Shown: positions 50,157-59,262 of the stretch, in pieces | Numbering within the stretch: the stretch's first letter is position 1 | Layout of the letters: each line of letters starts with the position of its first letter | NCBI GenBank assembly: GCA_038207425.1 | Contig: JBBQZU010000004.1 | Location: 62,001 to 126,000 of the forward strand | Source of the DNA: JBBQZU01 sp038207425 | GTDB taxonomy: Bacteria; Bacteroidota; Bacteroidia; Flavobacteriales_D; Cryomorphaceae | Direction of reading: 5' to 3' | Length of the DNA: 64,000 nt | The notes under the pieces: generated by a model | What the model was told of the DNA's origin: nothing | The model's database searches: none | What the model saw: the letters and a program-made list of their open reading frames with translations, nothing else | Program-made: the position numbers and the translations under genes

Positions 50157-51089
50157 TTATAAAGCCACTTCAACATTGATGGCTACATCTTCACCGTCGT
50201 CATTTTTGGCAATTTCGAATTGCACTTTATCACCGGCAACGAGCTCATTAAAATCGATACCGTTTAGGTTTTGATAATGAAAGAAGAGGTTATTCGGGGG
50301 ATATTTAATAAAACCATATCCCTGTTTCATAGAAAGAATTTCGCCTGTGCAGACGCCGCTTTCGTTAGGTACCGGAATGTTAAATGGTTTTATTTCAATA
50401 GTTGTTGCTGGCTTGGGTTCTTTGGGCACAAAGAGGTTGTTCACCATAAATTTATCCTTCGCAACCCGGTTTTCAATCTCCTCATGCATGGCAATAGGGT
50501 AGGTTACGGTATTGAGCAAATCCTGTGAAGTTCGTGTGACACGGGTGTTTCCATAATCATCAACAAATTCAAAATCCCAGGAAATAAGCATTACGCTGCT
50601 TCCAAGGGTATTGAGTTTGCGGCAAAGCTGCACATAATCGCCATCGGATGCAATGAGCACAACTACATCAAATTTTTTGTAGAAAGTTTGTTCATACGTT
50701 TCCAGGGCGAGCCACACATCTATACCTTTTTCATATTTCACACCTGTGCTGGAAGAGCGCACGGGGAGGTAATGCGTGGTCACGCCTTCGTGCATGAGAA
50801 TATCGTCAAAAACCCGATCGAAATATAGCTGATTGCCACGCTGGCTGGCTTCGCTTGCGGCCAACCTTCCGCGAAAGTAATGGGCATCAACGATCTGGCA
50901 GTGCTTATAGCTGGTATTATCACCTTCGGCTTCAGCCACTTTATGACGCACAAAATCGTGAAGGCCTGCTATGCTGATTCTTGTTTTGCGGTCGTGAACG
51001 TAGTTGTAGTAATTGCTTACATGCAGAAAGTAGTTGCCATCATAGAATACGCCGATGCGGCGAAGCTTCGTGTTATTATTATCGTTCAT
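50157..51089 (-). CDS. NYN-domain RNase-like protein with C-terminal cold-shock domain
   Basis: A 310-residue protein. The N-terminal NYN (PIN-like, LabA/DUF88) domain spans about 10-200, with acidic residues in GVFYDGNYF, KGIDVWLALE and ASDGDYVQL that form the metal site. A linker (about 215-245) leads to a C-terminal cold-shock fold (GEILSMKQGYGFIKY ... LFFHYQNL ... VQFEI, about 248-310) with the RNP1-like GYGFIKY. NYN enzymes cut RNA and the cold-shock part would bind it. The target is unknown. The trp leader region lies just downstream. Confidence 0.9.
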   Translation of the reverse strand: MNDNNNTKLRRIGVFYDGNYFLHVSNYYNYVHDRKTRISIAGLHDFVRHKVAEAEGDNTSYKHCQIVDAHYFRGRLAASEASQRGNQLYFDRVFDDILMHEGVTTHYLPVRSSSTGVKYEKGIDVWLALETYEQTFYKKFDVVVLIASDGDYVQLCRKLNTLGSSVMLISWDFEFVDDYGNTRVTRTSQDLLNTVTYPIAMHEEIENRVAKDKFMVNNLFVPKEPKPATTIEIKPFNIPVPNESGVCTGEILSMKQGYGFIKYPPNNLFFHYQNLNGIDFNELVAGDKVQFEIAKNDDGEDVAINVEVAL

Positions 51090-51305
51090 TTAAAATGTTT
51101 ATTGAATTAAAGAAGGTATTAATGTTGCCCGGAGTGAAGCAGGTTGTCATTAATGTTATCACAAAGTTAAGTAAATGTATCCCATACAAACTAAAGTATT
51201 AGATTAAAATGAAAATTTTTGCAGATGTAAATGTCATGATTCCTAATGATTTGAAAAGCAAAATACTAGGATTCCTAAAAGGATGAAACTTTAAAGGATG
51301 GACAT

Positions 51306-51332
51306 AAAAAAAGCCCCGCATTTCAGCGGGGC
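51306..51332 (-). terminator. Intrinsic terminator after the cold-shock gene
   Basis: On the minus strand GCCCCGC, loop TGAAAT, GCGGGGC, then T7 (51312..51306), 29 bases after the csp stop. Confidence 0.88.
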
Positions 51333-51360
51333 TTCAAGCTCACGATATATCAGAAACTGA

Positions 51361-51552
51361 CTATGCCAGCTTTACGTTCACCGCATTCAGACCTTTGCGA
51401 CCTTCTTGCAAATCGAAGGTTACTTGGTCGTTTTCTCTGATTTCGTCAATGAGTCCATTGGCGTGTACGAAGTACTCTTTTGAAGAATCTTCTTCTTTGA
51501 TGAATCCATATCCTTTGGACTCGTTAAAGAACTTTACTGTTCCGTTATTCAT
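51361..51552 (-). CDS. CspA-family cold-shock protein
   Basis: A 63-residue single-strand nucleic-acid-binding beta-barrel. RNP1 is KGYGFIK and RNP2 is EYFVHANGL; VTFDLQEGRKGLNAVNV closes the fold. It acts as an RNA chaperone in the cytoplasm. It is a single-gene unit with a TACCTTTG promoter (51583..51576), a leader of about 20 nt and a strong terminator. The 5'-UTR is far shorter than the thermosensing leader of E. coli cspA. Confidence 0.96.
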   Translation of the reverse strand: MNNGTVKFFNESKGYGFIKEEDSSKEYFVHANGLIDEIRENDQVTFDLQEGRKGLNAVNVKLA

Positions 51553-51575
51553 GTGTAATATTAAAAAATGAGTGG

Positions 51576-51583
51576 CAAAGGTA
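51576..51583 (-). promoter_or_regulatory. TAnnTTTG promoter element of the cold-shock gene
   Basis: TACCTTTG on the minus strand, 23 bases before the ATG. Confidence 0.55.
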
Positions 51584-51710
51584 CGCTAATAAATGATATG
51601 GCCAAGAAAACTTTCTTATTTACTCAATTTAACATTGGTTGTTGGGAAAATTTATGAAAGCAGGGTTTTAAGAGAACATCATGTCGCCCTAAAATGGTAT
51701 TGAATACCCC

Positions 51711-52007
51711 TCAACTTTCCTTCCTGAAATTGCTCACGCTGCCCAGGATTTGTGCTATCAATTCGGCGATGTGTGCTACTTTATCGAGGGGTCTATTGGC
51801 GGGTGCAGGGCGCAGGGTTCTGTATATCAGCTTTGCTACCCGTACCATGGCCCCAACTACTGTCAGGTTTCCGGAAACTCCGCTTTTGATATTTTGAAAA
51901 TTGGCCATTGCCTCTTGCTTGATTACTTCCTTGCGAATGCGCAGCATTGCAATTTCTGAATCGAGGTCCTGAAGCGTGAGAAGGTGTTGATACTTATGAT
52001 TCATCAA
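51711..52007 (-). CDS. Small protein at the end of the YtxH/holin-like operon
   Basis: A 98-residue protein of unknown function. Helical N-terminus (HKYQHLLTLQDLDSEIAMLRIRKEVIKQEA) and a mildly hydrophobic middle (SGNLTVVGAMVRVAKLIYRTL). It overlaps the holin-like gene by 14 bases, so it is coupled to it. E. coli has a comparable three-gene arrangement, yqjD-yqjE-yqjK, and this could fill the third position (analogy, not homology). Confidence 0.65.
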   Translation of the reverse strand: MMNHKYQHLLTLQDLDSEIAMLRIRKEVIKQEAMANFQNIKSGVSGNLTVVGAMVRVAKLIYRTLRPAPANRPLDKVAHIAELIAQILGSVSNFRKES

Positions 52008-52341
52008 ATATTTCTTTGATTACTTCTCTCATTACCATATCAGCCATAATTTTTCTGCCGGCGAAAAGAAATACAAGCACAAAGGTCGCAATCGCCCCGC
52101 TTACTATCAGGTATGATGCCGGAGCGCTAAACCAAGTTTGCAGCGCCGAGGCTGATGCCATTCCTATGAAGAATAGAAGCAGAACCATAGTTAACATCAG
52201 CAAAAGAAATGTAGTGATGTTTGTGGTGAAGTGCGACATCCATCGCGCCATGCGCAACTTTAGAAGATCCGTTTCAGTTTGTGCATAGAGCTTGGCGGCT
52301 TCGCCTGTTTCTTCGGCAATCTCCTTTAAGGATTTTTCCAT
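51994..52341 (-). CDS. Holin-like superfamily III membrane protein (YqjE type)
   Basis: A 115-residue protein with two membrane helices (about 41-62 and 76-96) after an amphipathic N-terminal helix (LKEIAEETGEAAKLYAQTETDLLKLRMARW). The pattern matches the Phage_holin_3_6/YqjE family. Despite the name, members in chromosomal stress operons are not phage genes. It lies 1 base after the YtxH gene. Confidence 0.75.
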   Translation of the reverse strand: MEKSLKEIAEETGEAAKLYAQTETDLLKLRMARWMSHFTTNITTFLLLMLTMVLLLFFIGMASASALQTWFSAPASYLIVSGAIATFVLVFLFAGRKIMADMVMREVIKEIFDES

Positions 52342-52342
52342 T

Positions 52343-52564
52343 TTAATTTTTTACAACTTCCTCAGCTTTCTTTTTTGCTGAATGGAATACTTCTTTCACC
52401 TTGGCTTCGATGCGCTCTTCAAGATCGCTCATCTTGTGGATGGTGTCGTCTCGAAGTTTGCGGCCCCGGTCGCTATTAAGCCAATATCCTACTGCCACGC
52501 CTGCTGCGATACCTCCGAAGAAAGCCAGCAGTACTTTTGATGTTGACGATGAATCTGTGCTCAT
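52343..52564 (-). CDS. YtxH-domain small membrane protein
   Basis: A 73-residue protein. One N-terminal helix with glycine spacing (LLAFFGGIAAGVAVGYWLNSDRGRKLRD) is diagnostic for YtxH. A charged helical tail (KMSDLEERIEAKVKEVFHSAKKKAEE) follows. YtxH proteins are induced by general stress in other bacteria and form oligomeric membrane-associated coiled coils. First gene of the three-gene unit. No clear TAnnTTTG element is seen upstream. Confidence 0.85.
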   Translation of the reverse strand: MSTDSSSTSKVLLAFFGGIAAGVAVGYWLNSDRGRKLRDDTIHKMSDLEERIEAKVKEVFHSAKKKAEEVVKN

Positions 52565-52703
52565 AATTATTTAAATTAAAGGTTTTAAAGAGCACACGCG
52601 CGAATTAAAATGTTCAATATTGCTAAGCATGTAACTCCAAATCAAATGTACTGAATCTTAGCGTGACAGCAATGTATCTGCATTGCCAATGTTTGTAAAA
52701 TTC

Positions 52704-53834
52704 CTAGTGAACATGGCCCGCTTCATTGTCGTTTCCAAGCAGTGATGCCAAACTTCTTTCCAGATTAGTGGTAACAAAACTTCGGCTCTCGTTGGGGCTT
52801 AGTGTGATGTGCTTCGCACCAACCTGCTGCTCGGTAAATTCAAATTCACTGAGCATATCATTGTCGCGAACCAAGCCATACCACTTGCCATCTACTTTTG
52901 CCGCAGCGCTCCTGGGTAACACGTAAGCAGAGTCAGCCTGAATATAAATGCTTGCGCTTACATACATACCGGGCATCATACCTTGAAAGTCTTCAGCCGG
53001 GTGCACATGTACATTTACGCTTTGTTTTCGATCATCAACGTTGTGAGAAACCAATTGCACCGTGCCTTGCAAACGCTTTTGGGTATTATTCAGGTAAAAG
53101 TATACTTTCTGTTTTGGCATTACGAGATGCACCTTGTCAGGAAATACAGATAATTCAATATGCAAGTGCGTATTGTCAACCATGCGGAAAATGGGTGCAT
53201 TTGAAGCCGCGTACATGCCAGTATTTGCTATCACTTCGGTGATGTACCCGTTCACCGGCGCCCGTATAGCTACATCATCCTGAATTCCGTTGCTTTCTAT
53301 ATTGGTCGGGTCAAGACCTGCAAGCTTCAATCTTGCCATAAGGCTTTGCGATTGCGCTTCAAGTGATTTGAGTTCAGCTTTGGCTTCCTGCATCGCTTTT
53401 TCAGATGTAGCTGCTTCAATGCCCAATTTTTGCTGCCTTTCAAAGCTTGCTTTTGCCGCTTCTTTACGCGCGATGGTTTTCAGGTAATCTTCCTGAAGGG
53501 TTATAAGGTCTTTGTGTTTTACCCTCGCCAAAATACTACCTTTCTGAACATAAGATCCTTCGTAATAATTAATGTCACTCACCAGTCCGCCATAAGGCAA
53601 GCTTATGTCAATTCTGCTTTGCGGAGGAGCGTGAACGGTACCTCTGGCTTCTATACTATCGCCAATAAGTTGCCAGGTAGGAGTGCTGAACGAAAGCTGC
53701 AGTGAAGCTGCTTCTTCCATGCTGAGTGCATGGCTGTGGTCGTGCTCGGGCTCGTCGGAAATCACTTCAGGGTTGGTACAGCCTATTGCAAATGCAGTGA
53801 TGGCTGTGAATATAATTCTTGCTATTGTGTTCAT
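52704..53834 (-). CDS. Periplasmic adaptor subunit of heavy-metal RND efflux (CzcB/CusB type)
   Basis: A 376-residue membrane-fusion protein. The N-terminal lipoprotein-like signal (FTAITAFAIGC) is followed by an HDHSH segment near 32-36, which may bind metal. The lipoyl/barrel halves (PPQSRIDISLPYGGLVSDINYYEGSYVQKGSILARV ...) flank a helical hairpin (about 125-175). The beta-barrel and membrane-proximal domains end in an HVH tail. It overlaps the pump gene by 4 bases and supplies the link between pump and channel. Confidence 0.9.
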   Translation of the reverse strand: MNTIARIIFTAITAFAIGCTNPEVISDEPEHDHSHALSMEEAASLQLSFSTPTWQLIGDSIEARGTVHAPPQSRIDISLPYGGLVSDINYYEGSYVQKGSILARVKHKDLITLQEDYLKTIARKEAAKASFERQQKLGIEAATSEKAMQEAKAELKSLEAQSQSLMARLKLAGLDPTNIESNGIQDDVAIRAPVNGYITEVIANTGMYAASNAPIFRMVDNTHLHIELSVFPDKVHLVMPKQKVYFYLNNTQKRLQGTVQLVSHNVDDRKQSVNVHVHPAEDFQGMMPGMYVSASIYIQADSAYVLPRSAAAKVDGKWYGLVRDNDMLSEFEFTEQQVGAKHITLSPNESRSFVTTNLERSLASLLGNDNEAGHVH

Positions 53835-56800
53835 CTGTTTACAAATCTGTAGAGGTTAATTTTTGACAATCCATAAGATTCTGATAAATCCAAATAGGAT
53901 AAATAGAGATCGGTTGCCGTGGTGATTGATTGAATGAGTTGAAATGCATCGGTCTCGCCGGCGCTGTATGCTGCAGTAGCTGTTTTACCGAGCATGGTTG
54001 CGCTTTCGCGAAAAACCAATGCGTCTTTTTTGAACCTTTCGGAGCTGGCTTTGTAGGCATTCAAGGCCTGCCTGTATGCCGACTCAGCCCTGAATTGAAC
54101 GGCGCGAAGGCCGGCCGATTTTATTTCTACATCAACCGCCGCCTGCTTTAGCCTTGATTTATCAGGTGCATACCATATAGGCAATGCCAATCCGACAATC
54201 CATGATTGTCCGCCTGAAAATCCTTCGAGACGTGCATTTTGATATCCCGCTGAAATAGCAGGAAAAAAGGCTGCTTCTTGTGCTTTCAATGATTGCCTAG
54301 CTGCATCAATTCGCATTTCTTCGGCCTTATAGCGCATGTAAGTATTGAGTGAGTCGGGCAGAGGTAAAGTGGCTCCAAATAATTCATCTTCAGACGGATT
54401 CATATTTGAAATATCCATCTGACTTATACTTTCCAGCTCTTGCGTTGCTACGCTGAATTGCAATAAAGTTTCTGTAACCAGTTTTCTGAAATTAAGCACA
54501 GCGCTCTCAATAAGGTAGCGTTCATTTGGCGTGATAGCTCCATATTCGGCTTGTTTTTGTACTGCGCTCAGCAGCGAATCGAGCCGTAAGGATCGGCTTT
54601 GAGCAAAATCAACCCTGACTTTTGCCACCACCCAGCGGTGATATGCCGCCATTAGACCAGCTTCAAAATCGGTGCGGTACAGCGCCATTTCTGATTCTGA
54701 TACATTGATTTCTGTTTCCAGCGCCCTTGATTTATTGATATGTTGCGGAATGCTTCCAAATCGCTGTGTAATATTCCATTGGTAGTCGCTCGATATATCA
54801 GCGCGGTTTATTTGTCCGTATTGGTAGTCAACTTCAGTAGGCGAAATATTCCAGGCTTCACCTTTTCGCTTTTTGGCCATTTCTACTGCGAGCTGTTGTG
54901 TTTCTAGCAGCGGGTTGTCGGCCAGCGACATTTCCCGAAAGGCAGGCCATGAAGTAGGTTGACTAAAACCAGCGATAGACGAGCAGAGCAGAAGGATGCT
55001 AAGAATGGCAGGCTTAACTTTGAGTTTAGGTTTTCTGCCCTCCATCCATACATACAAGATTGGTAAGAGGATTAATGTAAGAATGGTATTGATTACCAGC
55101 CCGCCCAGTACTACTGATGCCAGTGGGCGCTGCACCTCTGCGCCGGCAGTTGTTGAAATGGCCATTGGCAGGAAGCCGAATGTAGCCACCATAGCCGTGA
55201 GCAGTACAGGTCTGAATCGTTCTGATGCTCCTTTTATTACCACTGAGTAGAGGCCCATTGTTGGGTTTTCTTTTCTAAGCATATTAATGTGGCTTACGAG
55301 TACAATACCATTGAGCACACCTACTCCAAACAGCGCGATAAAGCCAACTCCGGCTGATATACTGAATGGCATATCTCTGAGAGTAAGCATCCATATACCG
55401 CCTATCGCAGTAAATGGCACAAGTGTAAAAATAAGCATGGCGTAACGCCATTTGTGGTAAGCCAGGTAAAGGAGTGCAATAATTATAGCCAGTGATATCG
55501 GCACAGCTATAAGAAGCCTTTGCCGGGCTTCCTGAAAATTGCGGAACTCGCCTTCATAACTCACGCTGTAGCCTGCAGGAAGCACAAGTTCCTTATCAAG
55601 GGCGAGCCTTATGTTTTCCACAACTTCGGTCAGGCTTCGGTCGCGAACATTTACGCCAATGGTGATTCTGCGTCGGGTATTTTCGCGGCTTACCATGCTC
55701 ATACCTTCTGCAGGCACCAATGCTGCTACTTCGCTCAGCGGCACTGCCTGTCCGAGACTGTTGTGTACATAAAGAGCGCTAAGGTCAGCCTTTTTGCGCA
55801 AATCGGGGTGCAGTCTCACCACCAGATCAAACCTTCGTTCGCCTTCGAAAACCATACCCGTTGCAGTGCCCGCAAATGCCGTTTGTAGTGCAGTATTTGC
55901 TTCATCTACAGAAATGCCGTACCACGCCATTTTGTCCCGGTCCATGCGCAATACGAGTTGGCGTAAGCCTTCGGTGCGTTCAAGTTTCACATCAGCAGCA
56001 CCTGGTAATCCGTCGATAATCTGTTCGGCTTGAGAACCGAGCAGGTGGAGTGTTTCATGGTCAGGGCCAAAAATTTTAACCGCGATATCGGATTTTGTTC
56101 CCGAAAGCAATTCATTAAACCGCAATTGAATTGGCTGTGTAAATTCAAAAGCAATTTCCGGAAAAATGCTCAGGGCTTCTTTCATTTTGTCGGTAAGTTC
56201 GTTGCGGTTATCTGCACTTACCCATTCATTTTTGGGCTTTAAGAGTATCATTACGTCGGCATCTTCAATAGCCATTGGGTCGGTCGGTATTTCTGCCGTA
56301 CCTATTTTCGATACCATGTCGCGTACTTCTGGAAACTTATCCATCAGCGTTTTTTCAACGGCAGTGGCAAGGGCTACAGTTTCTTCAAGATTGCTGCCAG
56401 CAGGAACCGCCATTTGCATTGCTAAGTCACCCTCTTCCAAATCGGGAAGAAACACGGAACCCATATGCGAAGCTTGCCAAAAAGTAAGAATCAAAGCCAG
56501 CACCGCAATTCCAATTGCCGACTTGCGATATGGTATTACAGAGGTAAGAAGGGATGTGTATCCGGAGCGCAATTTTTCCATTATTCGTACACCCATGGTT
56601 CGTTTTTCGTGGTCGTAGTTTTTTAACACAAGGGCAGCCACAGCCGGCACGTAGGTAAGCGAGAGAATCATGCCTCCGCCTAAGGCAAACATGAGTGTGA
56701 GTGCCATAGGTTGAAACATTTTGCCTTCTACACCACCTAATTGAAGAATAGGGAGGAAGACAACGAGAATAATGAGTACACCAAATGCGGCTGACCTGTA

Positions 56801-58132
56801 TATTGAACCGGCTGCTGAAGTAACGAGATGGTCCATTTTATGCTGTTTTATTGCCTTCCCCACCGTATGCGCTGCCATAAAGTGGAGTATACCTTCTACA
56901 ATGATTACGGCACCATCTACAACGATTCCAAAATCTATAGCGCCCAGACTCATCAGGTTGGCTGATACTCCAAAAATATACATCATGCTGAGCGCAAAAA
57001 GCATAGAGAGCGGTATCACGGAAGCTACAAGCAATCCTGCCCTGAAATTGCCGAGAAAAAACACCAATATCAGTGCAACGACCACTCCACCTTCTACCAG
57101 GTTTCTTACTGCGGTGCCGATGCTTCGTCCTACAAGTTCGCTTCGGTCCAGATAAGGCACGATGCTAATACCGGGAGGAAGGCTTTTCTGTACTTCTGAA
57201 ACACGTGTTCTAATGCGCTCAACAGTGCTTTTGGCGTTGGCTCCTTTGAGCATCAGGGTTATTCCACCTACAGTTTCTCCTTTTCCGTCTTTGGTCAGGG
57301 CGCCGTACCGTATGGCATGTCCGAAGCGCACTTCGGCCAAATCCGCTACGGTTATGGGCATTTTGCCTCGCATTACCACTGGTATTCGCCCTATTTCTTC
57401 AAGCGACCTGAGCAAGCCATCACTTCGGATATATATGGCTTCCTTCTCACGTGATATATTACCTCCGCCAGCGTTAGCGTTATTACTTTCGAGGGCCACA
57501 ATAAGCTCTTCCAGCGTTATGCCAAACGCGTTGAGCTTATCGGGATTGAAAGCCACTTCATACTGTTTTACATAGCCACCAAAAGAACTGATATCAATTA
57601 CTCCTTCAATACCTGCCAGTTGCCGTTTTACCTGCCAATCGTTTATGCTGCGAAGCTCCGCTAGGTTATATACGCCATTATAAGAGGGTTCTACTTCAAG
57701 AACGTATTGGTATATTTCACCAAGACCTGTGGTGATAGGCATCATTTCGGGTATACCGAAACCATCAGGAATATTTTGGGAAGCAATGATCAGTTGTTCT
57801 GAAACCAATTGTCTGCATCGCAATACAGGTATGTGCTCGTCAAAAACTACTGTTACTATGCTCAAGCCAAATCGGGATATACTTCTTATTTCGGATACAT
57901 CTGGAAGATTGGCAAGACTGATTTCGATGGGAGCGGTAATAAAACGCTCCACATCTTCGGCTGCAAGACTTGCCGATGTGGTAACCACTTGCACCTGATT
58001 GTTGGTAATATCAGGAACGGCGTCAATTGGCAATCGAGCCAGGGAGTATATACCCGCCGCTATGATGACTGCTACGCCTATAAAAACTGTGAGTTTTTCC
58101 TTAACGGAAAATGCAATTATTTTTTCGAACAT
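53831..58132 (-). CDS. CzcA/CusA-family heavy-metal RND pump fused to a TolC-like channel domain
   Basis: A 1433-residue fusion. Residues 1 to about 1030 are an HME-RND pump with 12 helices. TM4 carries AIDFGIVVDGAVIIVEG, whose Asp/Asp/Glu set is typical of the CzcA (Zn/Co/Cd) type rather than CusA. After LLPILYVWMEG and a second signal-like hydrophobic stretch (AILSILLLCSSIAGFSQ, about 1048-1064), about 370 residues of outer-membrane-efflux (TolC) helices follow. The hydrophobic stretch could be cleaved to release the channel. The normally separate outer-membrane gene is absent from the locus, which supports the fusion. Confidence 0.93.
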   Translation of the reverse strand: MFEKIIAFSVKEKLTVFIGVAVIIAAGIYSLARLPIDAVPDITNNQVQVVTTSASLAAEDVERFITAPIEISLANLPDVSEIRSISRFGLSIVTVVFDEHIPVLRCRQLVSEQLIIASQNIPDGFGIPEMMPITTGLGEIYQYVLEVEPSYNGVYNLAELRSINDWQVKRQLAGIEGVIDISSFGGYVKQYEVAFNPDKLNAFGITLEELIVALESNNANAGGGNISREKEAIYIRSDGLLRSLEEIGRIPVVMRGKMPITVADLAEVRFGHAIRYGALTKDGKGETVGGITLMLKGANAKSTVERIRTRVSEVQKSLPPGISIVPYLDRSELVGRSIGTAVRNLVEGGVVVALILVFFLGNFRAGLLVASVIPLSMLFALSMMYIFGVSANLMSLGAIDFGIVVDGAVIIVEGILHFMAAHTVGKAIKQHKMDHLVTSAAGSIYRSAAFGVLIILVVFLPILQLGGVEGKMFQPMALTLMFALGGGMILSLTYVPAVAALVLKNYDHEKRTMGVRIMEKLRSGYTSLLTSVIPYRKSAIGIAVLALILTFWQASHMGSVFLPDLEEGDLAMQMAVPAGSNLEETVALATAVEKTLMDKFPEVRDMVSKIGTAEIPTDPMAIEDADVMILLKPKNEWVSADNRNELTDKMKEALSIFPEIAFEFTQPIQLRFNELLSGTKSDIAVKIFGPDHETLHLLGSQAEQIIDGLPGAADVKLERTEGLRQLVLRMDRDKMAWYGISVDEANTALQTAFAGTATGMVFEGERRFDLVVRLHPDLRKKADLSALYVHNSLGQAVPLSEVAALVPAEGMSMVSRENTRRRITIGVNVRDRSLTEVVENIRLALDKELVLPAGYSVSYEGEFRNFQEARQRLLIAVPISLAIIIALLYLAYHKWRYAMLIFTLVPFTAIGGIWMLTLRDMPFSISAGVGFIALFGVGVLNGIVLVSHINMLRKENPTMGLYSVVIKGASERFRPVLLTAMVATFGFLPMAISTTAGAEVQRPLASVVLGGLVINTILTLILLPILYVWMEGRKPKLKVKPAILSILLLCSSIAGFSQPTSWPAFREMSLADNPLLETQQLAVEMAKKRKGEAWNISPTEVDYQYGQINRADISSDYQWNITQRFGSIPQHINKSRALETEINVSESEMALYRTDFEAGLMAAYHRWVVAKVRVDFAQSRSLRLDSLLSAVQKQAEYGAITPNERYLIESAVLNFRKLVTETLLQFSVATQELESISQMDISNMNPSEDELFGATLPLPDSLNTYMRYKAEEMRIDAARQSLKAQEAAFFPAISAGYQNARLEGFSGGQSWIVGLALPIWYAPDKSRLKQAAVDVEIKSAGLRAVQFRAESAYRQALNAYKASSERFKKDALVFRESATMLGKTATAAYSAGETDAFQLIQSITTATDLYLSYLDLSESYGLSKINLYRFVNR

Positions 58133-58167
58133 GAGGGTTGTATTAAGATGAAAATCAAAAAATTGAT

Positions 58168-58521
58168 TTAAATCTTAACAGGCGGGCCCCGAAGGTGGGA
58201 AGGGGCTATACATTTGCCATAAGGCAATGGTTCAGCCACAAAGGAAATATCACTTTGGGGTGAAGGTGAAATTGCAGTGACATCTGGCTTGCCGACAAGA
58301 AAATAATCGAAGCCGGGCAACTGAAATTCTTCAAGGTGATTACCGCCAGGATCGGCGTGAAAAAAACTGCCTAAAAGATGAAGGATTGAAACAAATTCAA
58401 ATCTTTCGACTTGGCAAATAGATTTTTCATCACCATGCCCATCGTGGCAGTGCGGGGCAATGCTGTGGCCCGTCATTACCAGGACTCCAAACCATAGAAA
58501 TATGTTTCTGAAGGTTTTCAA
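58168..58521 (-). CDS. Small exported His-rich protein heading the metal efflux operon
   Basis: A 117-residue protein, TTG start at 58521. Signal peptide about 1-20 followed by APHCHDGHGDEKSIC, a His/Asp/Glu/Cys cluster suited to binding zinc or copper. A second small metal-friendly stretch is HADPGGNHLEE. Short proteins of this type precede czc-like operons in other Bacteroidota. It could be a periplasmic metal sensor or chaperone (inference). A TACCTTCG element close to consensus lies just upstream. The pump gene begins 35 bases later. Confidence 0.75.
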   Translation of the reverse strand: MKTFRNIFLWFGVLVMTGHSIAPHCHDGHGDEKSICQVERFEFVSILHLLGSFFHADPGGNHLEEFQLPGFDYFLVGKPDVTAISPSPQSDISFVAEPLPYGKCIAPSHLRGPPVKI

Positions 58522-58602
58522 TGCTGCGAAGGTAAGTCATTTAGCCAACAACTAAAAATGATAAAAATCAGCAAAATGTCGCTTGCTGATATTACCCAAT
58601 TC

Positions 58603-59025
58603 TCAGTTATAACCTACACCCGTTTGCCAGCTATATTGCTCAGCTATGCGGAGGGTTTCCATATCAGAAAGTGGTTTGGTAATGTAGTCCTGCACTTCAG
58701 GATGTACAGCGCATTTTATCATATCGCGCACATCAGATGATGAAGTGAGCATCACCACACTTCCTTTGCGCGCTTCGCCAAAGTTGTTTCTGAATTGTTC
58801 CAGAAAATCCCACCCATTATACCGGGGCATCAATACATCAAGAAAAATAAGATCGGGCATCGGAAGGCCATTGCTTTGTCGGTCTTTAAGATAATCGATC
58901 GCATCTTCCGAACTTTCCTTAGCCACCAATTCATCTACTTCTAAGGTGTCGCGAATTATTTCGGCATTCAATTCATTGCTTCGCGGATTGTCATCCACAA
59001 GCAGTATAAATCCAAAGTTTAACAT
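58603..59025 (-). CDS. Stand-alone response-regulator receiver domain
   Basis: A 140-residue REC domain without output module. The acidic pair is Asp11-Asp12 in LLVDDNPRS, the phosphoacceptor Asp63 is in LIFLDVLMPRYNGW, Thr is in MLTSSSD and Lys is in YITKP. All switch residues are present, so it should be phosphorylated. No histidine kinase is adjacent, so it is an orphan receiver that signals by protein contact, as in Rcp-like regulators. The promoter TATATTTG (59100..59093) lies next to two TTTGCAACA repeats. Confidence 0.93.
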   Translation of the reverse strand: MLNFGFILLVDDNPRSNELNAEIIRDTLEVDELVAKESSEDAIDYLKDRQSNGLPMPDLIFLDVLMPRYNGWDFLEQFRNNFGEARKGSVVMLTSSSDVRDMIKCAVHPEVQDYITKPLSDMETLRIAEQYSWQTGVGYN

Positions 59026-59092
59026 TATTTATCGATTCGTTTGGTTGTTTGATCGTCAGTTAGGTTAGTTCTGTCGACGGATTTGATGGGTG

Positions 59093-59123
59093 CAAATATA
59101 CGATTTGCAACAAATTTGCAACA
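59093..59123 (-). promoter_or_regulatory. Promoter and direct repeats upstream of the receiver gene
   Basis: TATATTTG on the minus strand (59100..59093) is preceded by two plus-strand TTTGCAACA repeats at 59104-59112 and 59115-59123, 11 bases apart (one helical turn). The spacing suits binding of a dimeric regulator over the promoter, but the motif is short. Confidence 0.4.
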
Positions 59124-59262
59124 GATATCTAAATTTTTTTTGTTCAAAATTTAACGTGTCTGAGCGCGTGTATATGCGGAATGACCCATTATTTAACATC
59201 AATTGTTTTTGGGTGATCCTTTGGTAGCCGATGAGGCTTACCTTTCAGGAAATATTGAAGCA

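Noticed and set aside
51994..52341. Phage holin as a sign of a prophage
   Set aside because: It is a YqjE-type protein next to a YtxH gene, a chromosomal stress operon. No other phage gene is in the window.
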